A DNA stretch of 64,000 bases from an uncultured Spirochaetaceae bacterium (GCA_902789325.1 CADANN010000010.1:48363-112362), one strand, 5' to 3'. Counted from the stretch's first letter, positions 1 through 8,423 are shown. The notes: a model not told the origin generated them from the letters alone. Numbers and translations are program-made.

Positions 1-877
1 CACAGAGATATCGTTTGCCCTTCAATTCAGCTGTTTTTGCTGCATAGAAGATAAAATTCGTTCCATCAAGTACGTTGTCTTTTGGTGCCGTAAAAGGACC
101 GTTCATTGTTTTTCCTACAGCATAGTAGGTTACACAATCCCAGCTGAAAAAGAGATAATACTTATCGCCCATTTTGAACAAATCAGGACATTCCAGCATA
201 TATTGTTTATGAGGTGCGTAAAGAGGGCCCTTAAAAGTCCAGTTTTTCAAATCAGTTGAGGTAAATTTTGCTACGATTCCACCGTTTGCTTCCTCTCGTG
301 TTGCAACCAGAAGCCAGTAGCAGTTTTCATCATCACTCCACAAAAGCTGAGGATCACGGAAGTCATTGTTTGAATATCCTTCTGGCGCATAGAGAACTTC
401 ATCCTTGAGTTTTTCCCAAGTGATTGCATCACGACTGACTGCGTGAAGAATACATTCCTTTGGTTTTCCCTGAGCTGCAAAGGCATCATTATGACCTGTA
501 TAGAAGCAGTGATAAAGTCCATCTTTAGCTTTGAAAAAAGAGCCGGTTCCGATTGCTACATCCGGTTCTGTTGCAATTCCTGTAGGAACTGCAAGGCCTT
601 CGTCTTCATATTGATAAAAATTATCTGTAGAAAATTTGTGAATAGGATGAAAAGCCTGAATGTTATGTGTTGTTTCATAAAGATAATACAACTCAAGCTT
701 TCCATTGTTTTCAATAGGCATTACATCTGCAACGAATGCATCATCTGGGGTGGGATAAAGAACTCCTTCCACTGGTTTGAATCCTTCAGCCGCTTCTGCA
801 TCGACTGTGCTTGCACAGCCTGCAAGCAATGCCAGAATACCTGCAAAACAAGCAATGGCAATTTTTCTTTTTTTCAT
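1..877 (-). CDS. GH32-like glycoside hydrolase lipoprotein (partial, C-terminus outside window)
   Basis: The frame is open to base 1, so 292 residues are visible and the C-terminus is missing. It starts at ATG 877 with AGGAGG at 883-888. The N-terminus is a lipoprotein signal with lipobox LAGC (Cys21). Three motifs match the GH32/GH43-type five-bladed propeller: an Asp in DAFVADVMP where the GH32 nucleophile sits, FRDPQL (the RDP motif) and ECPDLF (the EC acid/base motif). The first motif is not the classical NDPNG, which resembles the atypical GH32 branch around E. coli Aec43 in fructo-oligosaccharide loci. By family it should cleave beta-fructosides or related oligosaccharides at the cell surface; the substrate is inferred. 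It is divergent from an outer-membrane protein with shared promoter-region sequence, suggesting one sugar regulon. Confidence 0.8.
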   Translation of the reverse strand, partial: MKKRKIAIACFAGILALLAGCASTVDAEAAEGFKPVEGVLYPTPDDAFVADVMPIENNGKLELYYLYETTHNIQAFHPIHKFSTDNFYQYEDEGLAVPTGIATEPDVAIGTGSFFKAKDGLYHCFYTGHNDAFAAQGKPKECILHAVSRDAITWEKLKDEVLYAPEGYSNNDFRDPQLLWSDDENCYWLLVATREEANGGIVAKFTSTDLKNWTFKGPLYAPHKQYMLECPDLFKMGDKYYLFFSWDCVTYYAVGKTMNGPFTAPKDNVLDGTNFIFYAAKTAELKGKRYLC

Positions 878-935
878 TTTTTCCTCCTATATTTTACAAA
901 TGCACTATTGGATTTGTGCATTTGATACATTATTG

Positions 936-964
936 TTTATAAAACATGATGCGGGATCTGTCAA
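936..964 (-). promoter_or_regulatory. Strong sigma70-type promoter for the GH32-like gene
   Basis: On the minus strand TTGACA (959-964) is followed after exactly 17 bases by TATAAA (936-941). The -10 lies inside the inverted repeat TGTTT-ATA-AAACA (934-946), a possible operator. Further toward the gene, TGCAC/GTGCA arms (901-905 and 916-920) and an ATTTGTAAAAT-like sequence (about 888-899) recur near the permease remnant at 3.6 kb. The leader of about 50 bases carries these repeats, so repressor control is likely. Confidence 0.7.
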
Positions 965-1043
965 GTTTTATTTATTTTTTTGTGTTTAAACTCTATTTTA
1001 ATGCAAAAAATGCATTATTTAGTATTAAAATGCAAAAAAAAAC

Positions 1044-1078
1044 TTGACAAATGCAAAAATTGTTTTACATTTAAAACA
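1044..1078 (+). promoter_or_regulatory. Promoter with overlapping operator for the outer-membrane protein gene
   Basis: TTGACA at 1044-1049, 16-base spacer, TACATT at 1066-1071. The inverted repeat TGTTTTA-CATT-TAAAACA (1061-1078) covers the -10 box, as expected of a repressor site. The stretch from the -35 box to the TTTTAC block is nearly the same as at 3588-3613 upstream of the permease remnant. Confidence 0.6.
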
Positions 1079-1140
1079 CCTAATGCACTATTATTAATTA
1101 TGTAATGGTGCAAATGTAAAATATAAAAACAGGAGGTAAT

Positions 1141-2592
1141 ATGAAAAAACGTTTGTTGGGAGCCTTGCTGGCAGCCGGAACTCTTACGGCAGGCTCTTTA
1201 TTTGCTGAAACCCACCTGATGCTGGACATGGGGCTTAAAGTACCCTTTGCTCTCGTTGATGTGGTGTCTAAAGATTCGGGGACGACTACTGAGCTTAGCA
1301 AAGTAACGAAGTGGCCTGAGTTTGATGGTGATTTCCGTTTTAAGCTGGAAAGGGACCGGAGGGCTGGAATGGAAATCAACTTTAAGCCAAAAATTAAACT
1401 GGAAGGCGGTGTTGGAGAATGTAAGCTTGATACTTTCTTTGGATGGTTCAAGCCAACTGATTCGCTCAAAATCGTAGCCGGTACCGCAGATGAGCGGCAT
1501 TATTTCAAAGGAAGCGAAGAACGTCTTGTAGAGAAATTCGGCGATATTTCAATTATTGATTGTCATGCTGATAATGAGCTGGGCCTTTATTATGGATTGA
1601 TTACAGATCCTACAGCCATAAAAAAGTTTGATAAAAATGCCGTATGGGGACACGAAGCAGGCTCAATCCGATGGGACCGTTCTTATGGCTGGGCTTCTTC
1701 TCAGCTTGGAAACGGTGTTGAGGGGCAGGGAACAAACCTTCAGCTCATCTATTCAAAAGGTGACAGTGGCTTGTTCGCATCTGCAGTTCTTGTAGGAAAC
1801 TATAGTCCATTCAGTAGCAAAACAAAAACTGTTGAATGGACAAACTCTAGCTGGGGAAAGGAAGATTCCGACAAGAGCATTTCATGGGTTCCAGAACCTC
1901 AGTTCAGACTTGGATATAGATTTAGAAGTGGCAGCCTGGAATTAATATATAAAGCTCCTCATTTAGGAAACAATGTGCTTGCTGCATTCTGGCAGCCTCG
2001 TCTTATGCGCGATAAGCTGACAGGAACTTTAGGTTTTACCTTTGCGAATGACATTGCAGATGGTTCTGAAAAATACAATAAACGAGAAAATGAATTCATG
2101 GCTTTTGCCTTTGATGCACGAGTTCAGTACCAGTTCAGTGAAAAACTTCGGGCCAAGCTTTTCCTGAATTACTCACAGGTTATGCCAGGTGATAAAAATG
2201 CCACAAATGATATAAGCAAGCAGTTTGGTGAAAGCGTCTATCACTACAAAAATTACAAAGGTGAAACCGTAGGTAATAAGGTTGAAAACGGCTTCTATGT
2301 TGTAGGTTCAGTCGGCTATACGCTGCCTTATGGAACTCTCAATCTTGATGGAGGTCTTTATTGGCGTGATCTGGATAACAACGACGGCTATGAGTTGGGT
2401 GAAAACTTCTTTACTGTAAAGGGAAGCTGGACCTGGTGGGTTGTAAATGGAGCCGGCTTCTCACTTGGCGGTTCCTGGTATCACCATATTAATACCGGTG
2501 ACTATGGAAAGAAAATTAATGGAAACAAATATGATGGAATCAAGGATGAACTTACCCTTGGTACATATATAAATATTAAGCTTGGTCTTTAA
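1141..2592 (+). CDS. Outer-membrane beta-barrel (porin-like) protein
   Basis: A 483-residue exported protein starting at ATG 1141 with an AGGAGG site just upstream. Residues 1-22 form a signal peptide ending in LFA. The mature part has no long hydrophobic helix; it is rich in alternating polar and aromatic residues (GYTLPYGTLNLDGGLYW, SWTWWVVNGAGFSLGGSWYHH) and many Gly/Asn turns, typical of a beta-barrel. It ends in INIKLGL rather than the proteobacterial terminal Phe, as many spirochaete barrels do. The next gene starts 18 bases downstream, so the two are probably co-transcribed. With a GH32-like hydrolase upstream and a sugar permease remnant downstream, a role in oligosaccharide passage is inferred. 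No specific family is recognised. Confidence 0.6.
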   Translation: MKKRLLGALLAAGTLTAGSLFAETHLMLDMGLKVPFALVDVVSKDSGTTTELSKVTKWPEFDGDFRFKLERDRRAGMEINFKPKIKLEGGVGECKLDTFFGWFKPTDSLKIVAGTADERHYFKGSEERLVEKFGDISIIDCHADNELGLYYGLITDPTAIKKFDKNAVWGHEAGSIRWDRSYGWASSQLGNGVEGQGTNLQLIYSKGDSGLFASAVLVGNYSPFSSKTKTVEWTNSSWGKEDSDKSISWVPEPQFRLGYRFRSGSLELIYKAPHLGNNVLAAFWQPRLMRDKLTGTLGFTFANDIADGSEKYNKRENEFMAFAFDARVQYQFSEKLRAKLFLNYSQVMPGDKNATNDISKQFGESVYHYKNYKGETVGNKVENGFYVVGSVGYTLPYGTLNLDGGLYWRDLDNNDGYELGENFFTVKGSWTWWVVNGAGFSLGGSWYHHINTGDYGKKINGNKYDGIKDELTLGTYINIKLGL

Positions 2593-2610
2593 ATTATGGA
2601 GGAAAATAAA

Positions 2611-3534
2611 ATGAAAAAATTAAAAGCTTTGTTTGGTATGCTGGCTATTGCTTCGGCAATTGGATTTATTTCTTGCTCTTCTGGTTCTGATTATGAAGAG
2701 CCAAAAAACGCTGGTAACGAGACTGAAACTTATGTTTCACAGTATCTTACAATGAAGGAAATTGCGGCAGGAAGCTTCAAATTCAAGTATGGAGCTGATG
2801 ATACTGCGGAAGATGTTACTCTTTCTTCTTTCAAAATTTCAGATACTGAAATTACCCAGGAATTGTATGAGGCTGTTATGGGGACAAATCCTAGCAGCTT
2901 TAAGGATAATGCTTCTGAAGGGGAAGTTCAGAAAAAACGTCCAGTTGATAGCGTAAGTTTCTATGCTGCTCTGGTCTTCTGTAACAAGCTCAGTGAAAAA
3001 GAAGGGCTTACACCTGTCTATAAGATTGGTGACAGTACAGATACAGAAGCATGGGGCGAGATTCCAACCGAAAATGATGAGACCTGGAATGCTGTAACCG
3101 AGGATGAGAATGCAGATGGTTTCAGAATTCCTCACGAAAAGGAATGGATGTTTGCGGCTCTCGGTGATAAAGCTGAAGATTTTTCTGGTTTTGACAATGC
3201 TTGTTTTGCAGGAACTGATAGTGAAGCTGACTTGAATCAATATGCCTGGTACAAGGCACGTTTGGAAGACGAAAATAACGTTAATGGTGGAAATTCTGAT
3301 GGAATAACTCACCAGGTTGCAACAAAATCTCCTAATTCTAATGGACTTTACGACATGAGCGGAAATCTCTGGGAATTGTGCTGGGAGACCATGGCTAACG
3401 GAAATCACGTTCGTCGAGGCGGAGCATTTGAGTCCGACTGGACAGATCAGCTGTCTGTTTCTACCCGCTGGGATGTTCCTCCTGAAGCTGCATGGAACAG
3501 CGTCGGTTTCCGTATTGTGCAAAAGTCGGAATAG
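2611..3534 (+). CDS. Formylglycine-generating-enzyme-fold (SUMF1) lipoprotein
   Basis: ATG 2611 is chosen because GGAGG (2598-2602) lies just before it; the upstream in-frame ATG at 2596 overlaps that site. The 307-residue product has a short signal peptide with a relaxed spirochaete lipobox (FISC) and then one SUMF1 domain: EITQELYEAVMG, RPVDSVSFYAALVFCN, FRIPHEKEWMFAA, NSNGLYDMSGNLWELC and VRRGGAF...SVGFRI. The paired cysteines used by true formylglycine-generating enzymes after the RGG motif are absent, so sulfatase maturation is unlikely; this fold is widely reused in bacteria for binding and non-heme chemistry. It probably follows the barrel gene on one transcript. Its specific role is unknown. 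Confidence 0.75.
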   Translation: MKKLKALFGMLAIASAIGFISCSSGSDYEEPKNAGNETETYVSQYLTMKEIAAGSFKFKYGADDTAEDVTLSSFKISDTEITQELYEAVMGTNPSSFKDNASEGEVQKKRPVDSVSFYAALVFCNKLSEKEGLTPVYKIGDSTDTEAWGEIPTENDETWNAVTEDENADGFRIPHEKEWMFAALGDKAEDFSGFDNACFAGTDSEADLNQYAWYKARLEDENNVNGGNSDGITHQVATKSPNSNGLYDMSGNLWELCWETMANGNHVRRGGAFESDWTDQLSVSTRWDVPPEAAWNSVGFRIVQKSE

Positions 3535-3587
3535 TGAAGATTTTGTAAAAAATTGTAACAAAACGAATTAAAAATGCACAAATTTGC

Positions 3588-3647
3588 TTGATAAATGCTA
3601 AAACTGATTTTACGCTGTTAGTAGATTTGTAAAATCAGTTTTACAAA
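3588..3647 (+). promoter_or_regulatory. Promoter and palindromic operator upstream of the permease remnant
   Basis: TTGATA (3588-3593) and a TACGCT box (3611-3616) give a 17-base spacer and align with the promoter at 1044-1071. Two overlapping inverted repeats follow. AAAACTGATTTTAC (3600-3613) pairs perfectly with GTAAAATCAGTTTT (3629-3642). TTTGTAAAA (3626-3634) pairs with TTTTACAAA (3639-3647) around a TCAG centre. This looks like a LacI- or GntR-type operator; the regulator is not in the window. Confidence 0.6.
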
Positions 3648-3667
3648 TACACAAAAAGAAAACACAC

Positions 3668-3865
3668 ATGAAATCAAAGACTATGTTGTATGTGCGTGAC
3701 CATTGGCAGTTGTATGTTATTTTTCTTCTTCCGGCTCTCGCGCTTACGATAATCTTCCGCTATATTCCGATGGGGCTTCTTTGGGGCTTCCCTGTTCCGA
3801 TTATCCTTGCGCTTTTGCTCAATCGAGTGCAGAGCCCTTCACTGGGTGCTCTCCAACAACTATAA
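3668..3865 (+). pseudogene. Remnant of an LplB-type sugar ABC transporter permease
   Basis: Only 65 residues remain. The first part (WQLYVIFLLPALALTIIFRYIPMG) is the first membrane segment of LplB/YtcP-type polysaccharide permeases. It is followed directly by LLWGFPVPIILALLLN, a segment that lies several dozen residues further on in intact members, and the frame stops after GALQQL. So there is an internal deletion and a 3' truncation; the rest of the transporter is absent and the argG terminator begins within 15 bases. A promoter and operator are still present upstream. Family assignment rests on these two stretches. Confidence 0.7.
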
Positions 3866-3878
3866 TGCGTTTACCCTG

Positions 3879-3908
3879 AAAAGGGAACCAGCAATCTGAT
3901 TCCCTTTT
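3879..3908. terminator. Bidirectional terminator between the permease remnant and argG
   Basis: AAAAGGGAA (3879-3887) pairs with TTCCCTTTT (3900-3908) around a 12-base loop. Each strand ends the stem with a short T run, so it can serve both the plus-strand remnant and argG on the minus strand. Confidence 0.6.
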
Positions 3909-3939
3909 ACTCGCTTTTTAACGTTTCTTCGCTATCAGG

Positions 3940-5205
3940 CTACTCTGTCGGACGCTTTTTGAAGCTCTTGCTTTCTGCAATTGCCTGACCTTCGCCTACT
4001 TTCTGCTCCATCATAGCACGTACCTTCAAAGGAAGTCCGAACAATGTAATGAAGCCCTGGGCATCTTTGTGATTGTAAAGTTCACCAGTTGTGAATGATG
4101 CAATTGATTCATTGTAGAGGCTGTATTTAGAGCCAGAACCTGCACCACGGATAGCACCCTTAATCAATTTTACTTTTGCCCAGCCAGTTACAGTTTCTTC
4201 TGTCTTATCAACAAATGCCATACAAGCATCCATCAAAGTTGTAAACCACTTTCCATCATAGATAAGTTCACCCATGCGGAGAGATACCTGCTGCTTGTAG
4301 TGATATGTTTCACGGTCAAGACAAATGTGATCCATCATTCTGTGAGCGAAGTAAAGAATTGCTCCACCTGGAGTTTCGTAAACACCGCGGCTCTTCATAC
4401 CAACACAGCGGTTTTCACAAATATCAACAAGACCAACACCATTGCGACCACCAATAACGTTGAGTTCATTCAAGAGGTCGAGGGAGTTCATCTTTTTGCC
4501 GTTGAGTCCAACTGGAATACCCTTTTCGAAGTCGATTGTTACATATTCGCCTTCTTCAGGAGCTTCTTCTGGAACGCAGGTATTTTTAAGCATGTGCTTG
4601 TAGTTTGGTTCATTTTCTGTCTTCTCAAGTTCAAGACCTTCGTGGCTGAGGTGCCAGATGTTCTCGTCACGTGAGTATGACTGGTCTTTCTTCATTGGAA
4701 CTTCAAGACCACGGTCTTCAAGGAATTTGATTTCAGCTTCACGGCTGTCCATATTCCATTTGTCATCACGCCATGCAGCGATTACTTTAATATCTGGAGC
4801 AAAAGCTTTGATAGCAAGTTCAAAGCGAACCTGGTCATTACCTTTACCAGTTGCACCGTGACAGATTGCTACAGCCTTTTCCTGACGTGCATATTCAACA
4901 AGAATCTTTCCAATAAGAGGACGTGCAGTTGAAGTTCCGAGGAGATATTCATCTTCGTAAACTGCATTTGCCTTGAGTGCTGGCCAGATGTATTCTTCAA
5001 TATATTCCTGACGTGCATCTACAACGTAACATGCAGCGGCACCAGTTTTGAGAGCACGTGATTTTATTGCTTCCCAGTCATCGCCCTGTCCTACATCAAT
5101 ACATACAGCGATTACATCATAATCATAGTTTTCTTTGAGCCAAGGAATGATAACTGTTGTATCAAGTCCACCGGAATAAGCAAGTATTACTTTATCTTTT
5201 GCCAT
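3940..5205 (-). CDS. argG: Argininosuccinate synthase
   Basis: Joins citrulline and aspartate using ATP to make argininosuccinate, the penultimate step of arginine synthesis, in the cytoplasm. The 421-residue protein shows the N-terminal PP-loop ILAYSGGLDT, then VCIDVGQGDD, LLGTSTARPLIGK, CHGATGKGNDQVRFE and the SLYNESIASFTTGELY region, full length for the family. The start is ATG 5205, six bases after GGAGG (5211-5215); an in-frame TTG at 5217 lies upstream of that site. It is transcribed alone between two terminators. ARG-box-like palindromes lie 15-60 bases upstream, so arginine-responsive repression is likely. No other arginine gene is nearby. Confidence 0.97.
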   Translation of the reverse strand: MAKDKVILAYSGGLDTTVIIPWLKENYDYDVIAVCIDVGQGDDWEAIKSRALKTGAAACYVVDARQEYIEEYIWPALKANAVYEDEYLLGTSTARPLIGKILVEYARQEKAVAICHGATGKGNDQVRFELAIKAFAPDIKVIAAWRDDKWNMDSREAEIKFLEDRGLEVPMKKDQSYSRDENIWHLSHEGLELEKTENEPNYKHMLKNTCVPEEAPEEGEYVTIDFEKGIPVGLNGKKMNSLDLLNELNVIGGRNGVGLVDICENRCVGMKSRGVYETPGGAILYFAHRMMDHICLDRETYHYKQQVSLRMGELIYDGKWFTTLMDACMAFVDKTEETVTGWAKVKLIKGAIRGAGSGSKYSLYNESIASFTTGELYNHKDAQGFITLFGLPLKVRAMMEQKVGEGQAIAESKSFKKRPTE

Positions 5206-5219
5206 ATTAGCCTCCAAAT

Positions 5220-5264
5220 TGCATAAATATACACAAAATATACAGTTTTATGCAAAAATATGCA
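5220..5264 (-). promoter_or_regulatory. Two ARG-box-like operators upstream of argG
   Basis: TGCATAAATATACA (5220-5233) fits TGNATNNNNATNCA, the general shape of ArgR/AhrC half-site palindromes. TGCAAAAATATGCA (5251-5264) fits with one mismatch. They are centred 31 bases, about three helical turns, apart, as paired ARG boxes usually are. The first lies beside the ribosome site of argG. ArgR itself is not in the window. Confidence 0.5.
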
Positions 5265-5310
5265 AGACATCTATATAATAATTTGTCATACATTAAGTCG
5301 ACCTCTATGT

Positions 5311-5359
5311 AAAAAAGCCCCTTTGCCAACGGGGATGATGTTGTCAAAGGAGCTTTTTT
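5311..5359 (-). terminator. Terminator of the MoxR/VWA operon
   Basis: AAAAAAGCCCCTTTG (5311-5325) pairs with CAAAGGAGCTTTTTT (5345-5359) with one mismatch, and six Ts follow the stem on either strand. Longer-range arms TTAAGTCG (5293-5300) and CGACTTAA (5370-5377) could extend the structure. It lies just after the stop codon at 5390. Confidence 0.7.
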
Positions 5360-5389
5360 ACGACGAGTCCGACTTAACAATACGAAGTT

Positions 5390-5977
5390 TTAAATAATCT
5401 CCGCTAGTTTTTGCATAAAATTATCTTCGGTAACCTGTATATTTATGCTATTTGAAGACAATCTCAAGGTGAAGGTGTCATCGGGGTTTGATAAAACTTC
5501 GTGTGAGACTTTTAAGTGTTTTGAGGCATACGCTTTAATGAACTCCAGGGCCAGCTTCTGGCGGCGTTCTGAGCGGGATTTATTTTCTAGTGATTGCTGG
5601 AGTTCGGTCAGGTAGTCCGGAAGTTTTGACAGAAATTCCGAGATTTCTGGAAGCGGATTATAGGGGAATTTAGCATCGCAGATCTTGATGTATTCTGGGC
5701 CGCATTTTTGCATGATGCTGGCTTTTATGTTGTTCTGAATGAAGAGTCTGAGTTTTATTGTTGAAGTTAATGTTACTTCGAATGTACTGTACGACGGAAA
5801 ATATTCGCAGGAGATTTTTGCATCAGGATGTGAGGTGGTAAATGCTTCGAACTCGGCGCGGCAATCTGCCATGCGAAGAGGGTCAGCATTTGTGCGGACC
5901 ATATTTTTATGCTGAAGATGTACAAAATGTTCTTTCCAGAAATCAGCTTCATTATCAATATATTTTTGTGATGACAT
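5390..5977 (-). CDS. Hypothetical protein, third gene of the MoxR/VWA operon
   Basis: A 195-residue soluble protein with no signal peptide or membrane segment. The start is ATG 5977, with GGAG about 12 bases upstream. I do not recognise a family. The middle (residues about 50-110) alternates beta-prone stretches (FEVTLTSTIKLRLFI); residues about 120-165 are a charged helix (LQQSLENKSRSERRQKLALEFIKAYA); the end is again beta-rich. It lies 27 bases after the VWA gene and before the operon terminator, so it probably works with the MoxR ATPase and VWA protein, perhaps as a substrate or adaptor. Confidence 0.6.
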   Translation of the reverse strand: MSSQKYIDNEADFWKEHFVHLQHKNMVRTNADPLRMADCRAEFEAFTTSHPDAKISCEYFPSYSTFEVTLTSTIKLRLFIQNNIKASIMQKCGPEYIKICDAKFPYNPLPEISEFLSKLPDYLTELQQSLENKSRSERRQKLALEFIKAYASKHLKVSHEVLSNPDDTFTLRLSSNSINIQVTEDNFMQKLAEII

Positions 5978-6004
5978 AGAGGTTTTATTCTCCTATAAAA
6001 AGCG

Positions 6005-7309
6005 TTATGGCAAAAAAGTACCGAAGTTTCCCGGCAGACTTTCTATCCACCAGCGGGATTTTTCCCAGGCAAGACGCGAATCTAAAATCCAGAGGATAGA
6101 AGCATTCCCCGTTCCGCGATGACCGGCAGTTCCCACAATCTTTGGAACGTCCCCTTCTCCATCTGTAAAGATTATCATTCCTGAATATTTGTTTCTGTTT
6201 TCCAGGAAGTAATCAATCGGTGGCTGGAAGTTTGTTCCCCCACGGCCTGTAATTTCTGCAAGCTTAAGATTTTTTGTAAACTTAATCGGCGAAGTATTTT
6301 TGAGATTTACATCAAAAAATATTAAATCAATTTTTTCTATAATCCTCAAAAAGAAGAAGTTTTTAATAGCATGGTAGAACCGGGCAAAACTTTCGTCTGT
6401 AATTGACCCGCTCACATCTACTGCAATTAAAATATCAGCCTTACGTTCATAACGGCTTCCCATAGCTGAAAAACCATAACGACGGCTCGGCTTCATACGG
6501 GTGAGGTGGCGGTTTGCACTTACAATATTTGCACGGAACTTTGTGAGGGCACGGCGGTAATCAAAAGAAAAATCAACATCGGATTGAAGTACTCTCTGCA
6601 AATTACCACCAGTCTCGCCCCAGCCTTGGTCTATTTCTGCTTTTTTGATTTTATCGTTTATCTGATTCTGTGCGTTTTCATCTTCCTGCCATAACTCTGC
6701 ACTTTGTGTAATTGCAGAAAGATCATAATCACTAAGGGCACCTTCTCCGCTCGCTTCTCCACCCCCAGCAGAACTTTCACTGATCAAAAACAAAAGCCAC
6801 TTATACCATTGCTCAAAAGTAAGATCATCTACGGTTTTCAAAAGGCCTGTTGCACGGTCTATCTGAAGGTTCCTCTGGAAAAACCTTAATTCTTCTGTAT
6901 CTGCCCAGCGTTTTCCAAGAGGATAATCCAATGTGGAAAATCTCCATGCCTGGCTTTTCAAATAAATGACACCGGCAGTTTCAATTCCGCTTTGAGGTGT
7001 AAAATATTTTGAAATTATCACGTCACTTGCAAGCTGCATTGCTGTAGGATTTGACTTGTACGGTTGACGTGCATAAGGATGTTTTAACAGAATTCTATAA
7101 GCTTCTATTTTTAGGAAATCAGTCAATTCAGGATCTGTAAGATCGTGAGTAAGAACTTCTGAAAACTCAATGCAGTAGTGACCTGTTCTCATTGGAACAG
7201 TTAGAGAATCATTTAAGACAAAATGATGGGTTGTCACAACAGAGAATAAAAGAGGCTCGGTAATAAACCATTGTTTTATTATTGAGTTCAGGCGTTTTTC
7301 ACAAGTCAT
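6005..7309 (-). CDS. VWA-domain protein of the DUF2201 (metallopeptidase-like) type
   Basis: A 434-residue cytoplasmic protein. The N-terminal half resembles the putative metallopeptidase domain that precedes VWA domains in DUF2201 proteins, but the expected HExxH helix reads IEAYRILLKHP, so the zinc-binding motif is missing. The C-terminal VWA domain begins ILIAVDVSGSITDESF, an intact DxSxS MIDAS site, and has GRGGTNFQP and MIIFTDGEGD as the other metal-coordinating loops. VWA proteins pair with MoxR ATPases to remodel or load metal into protein complexes; the MoxR gene lies 21 bases upstream. The target is unknown. A short palindrome (ACGGATCCGT, 7315-7324) lies just before the start. Confidence 0.8.
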   Translation of the reverse strand: MTCEKRLNSIIKQWFITEPLLFSVVTTHHFVLNDSLTVPMRTGHYCIEFSEVLTHDLTDPELTDFLKIEAYRILLKHPYARQPYKSNPTAMQLASDVIISKYFTPQSGIETAGVIYLKSQAWRFSTLDYPLGKRWADTEELRFFQRNLQIDRATGLLKTVDDLTFEQWYKWLLFLISESSAGGGEASGEGALSDYDLSAITQSAELWQEDENAQNQINDKIKKAEIDQGWGETGGNLQRVLQSDVDFSFDYRRALTKFRANIVSANRHLTRMKPSRRYGFSAMGSRYERKADILIAVDVSGSITDESFARFYHAIKNFFFLRIIEKIDLIFFDVNLKNTSPIKFTKNLKLAEITGRGGTNFQPPIDYFLENRNKYSGMIIFTDGEGDVPKIVGTAGHRGTGNASILWILDSRLAWEKSRWWIESLPGNFGTFLP

Positions 7310-7330
7310 TTTATACGGATCCGTAATAAT

Positions 7331-8389
7331 TTATAACTCTGAACTCAAATCCAGAAGTTTGTTATAGAGGACCGGAGCTTTCTCGACAATATAATTTAAG
7401 GTTTCCGGATATCGCTCTGCAGAAATTAAACTTGCAAAATGAGCCTGCAATTCTTTTTTATCATTCAAAGAAAACCAGTCAAAATATGCTGTGAGATTAT
7501 TTACCACTTCATCGGATGTTTTATCACAAGATTTTTCCAGCCAGCGGAAAACAGCTTCATTCAATTGTGTAAAATCTGTAAATGCCAACTCATCCAGCAA
7601 TTTCTTATTCTCATTAAAATCACCCTCAAGAAGTTTTGCGACAGAAGGAATTTTATGGGAATTTACAAAATCAAGAAAACTTACTGCTGCTCTGTCTCCA
7701 ATAATTCCAGAAACAAGAGGCTGGTGTAAATCATTTAGTTCTTCAAATTTTTCGATTATTTTAGATGTACGTTCCCAGCTTCGGCGGTCTGGAGTACGTT
7801 CAAGATTTTCTTCAGAAAATGATTCATCTCCATCAAGGAACTCGGGATTTTCTTCTATAAATGAAATAACTCTTGAATCAAGCTTTACTTCGCGGGCCCA
7901 GTCAATCCAGTCTTCTACGCTTGGAGAAAACTCATAAATATTAAAACGACTTACAAGGGCTGGATCCAGATCCGTTAACTGATATTCACTACCACCGTTT
8001 ACCGCACTTATGATTCTGCTTCCTTCTGGTAAACTCTTGCCGGCGAGTTTTCGGTTCAGGGTTAAATCCATAACAGTCTGTAAAACTTCCGGACGGGCGC
8101 GATTCAATTCATCAAGAAATAAAACTACCGGCTGTCCATCAACAGGAAACCAGTATGGCAGCATAAATTCAGTACGACCAGTTGCTTCATCAAGATGTGG
8201 AAGACCGATTAAATCTCCAGGATCACTCATCTGACCTAAGAATAAAGTAACGACTTTTTCACGGCGAGCCGCAAAAAAGTCTTCCAATATACGAGATTTA
8301 CCAATTCCGTGCCGCCCCACAAGCATAATATTTTGTGAGGCGGGAGTATTTTCCAAAATGAACTTAAGCTGAGTAGAATCAATTTTCAT
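7331..8389 (-). CDS. MoxR-family AAA+ ATPase
   Basis: A 352-residue ATPase. Walker A is GRHGIGKS, Walker B is VVLFLDELNRA, sensor 1 is IISAVNGG and the sequence continues through DLDPALVSRF, all as in MoxR/CbbQ-like AAA+ proteins. The C-terminal 120 residues form a helical extension. MoxR ATPases act as chaperones together with VWA proteins, and this gene heads a three-gene operon with one. No clear ribosome site is visible before ATG 8389; the upstream gene ends 34 bases away, so the operon may include it or start in that gap. Confidence 0.88.
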   Translation of the reverse strand: MKIDSTQLKFILENTPASQNIMLVGRHGIGKSRILEDFFAARREKVVTLFLGQMSDPGDLIGLPHLDEATGRTEFMLPYWFPVDGQPVVLFLDELNRARPEVLQTVMDLTLNRKLAGKSLPEGSRIISAVNGGSEYQLTDLDPALVSRFNIYEFSPSVEDWIDWAREVKLDSRVISFIEENPEFLDGDESFSEENLERTPDRRSWERTSKIIEKFEELNDLHQPLVSGIIGDRAAVSFLDFVNSHKIPSVAKLLEGDFNENKKLLDELAFTDFTQLNEAVFRWLEKSCDKTSDEVVNNLTAYFDWFSLNDKKELQAHFASLISAERYPETLNYIVEKAPVLYNKLLDLSSEL

Positions 8390-8423
8390 AATGAAAAAAG
8401 TCTACTTTATTAAGCGGATATTA

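Noticed and set aside
5293..5377. Long-range paired arms around the terminator as a ribozyme or riboswitch
   Set aside because: No conserved catalytic or ligand-binding core was recognised; a terminator explains the inner stem.
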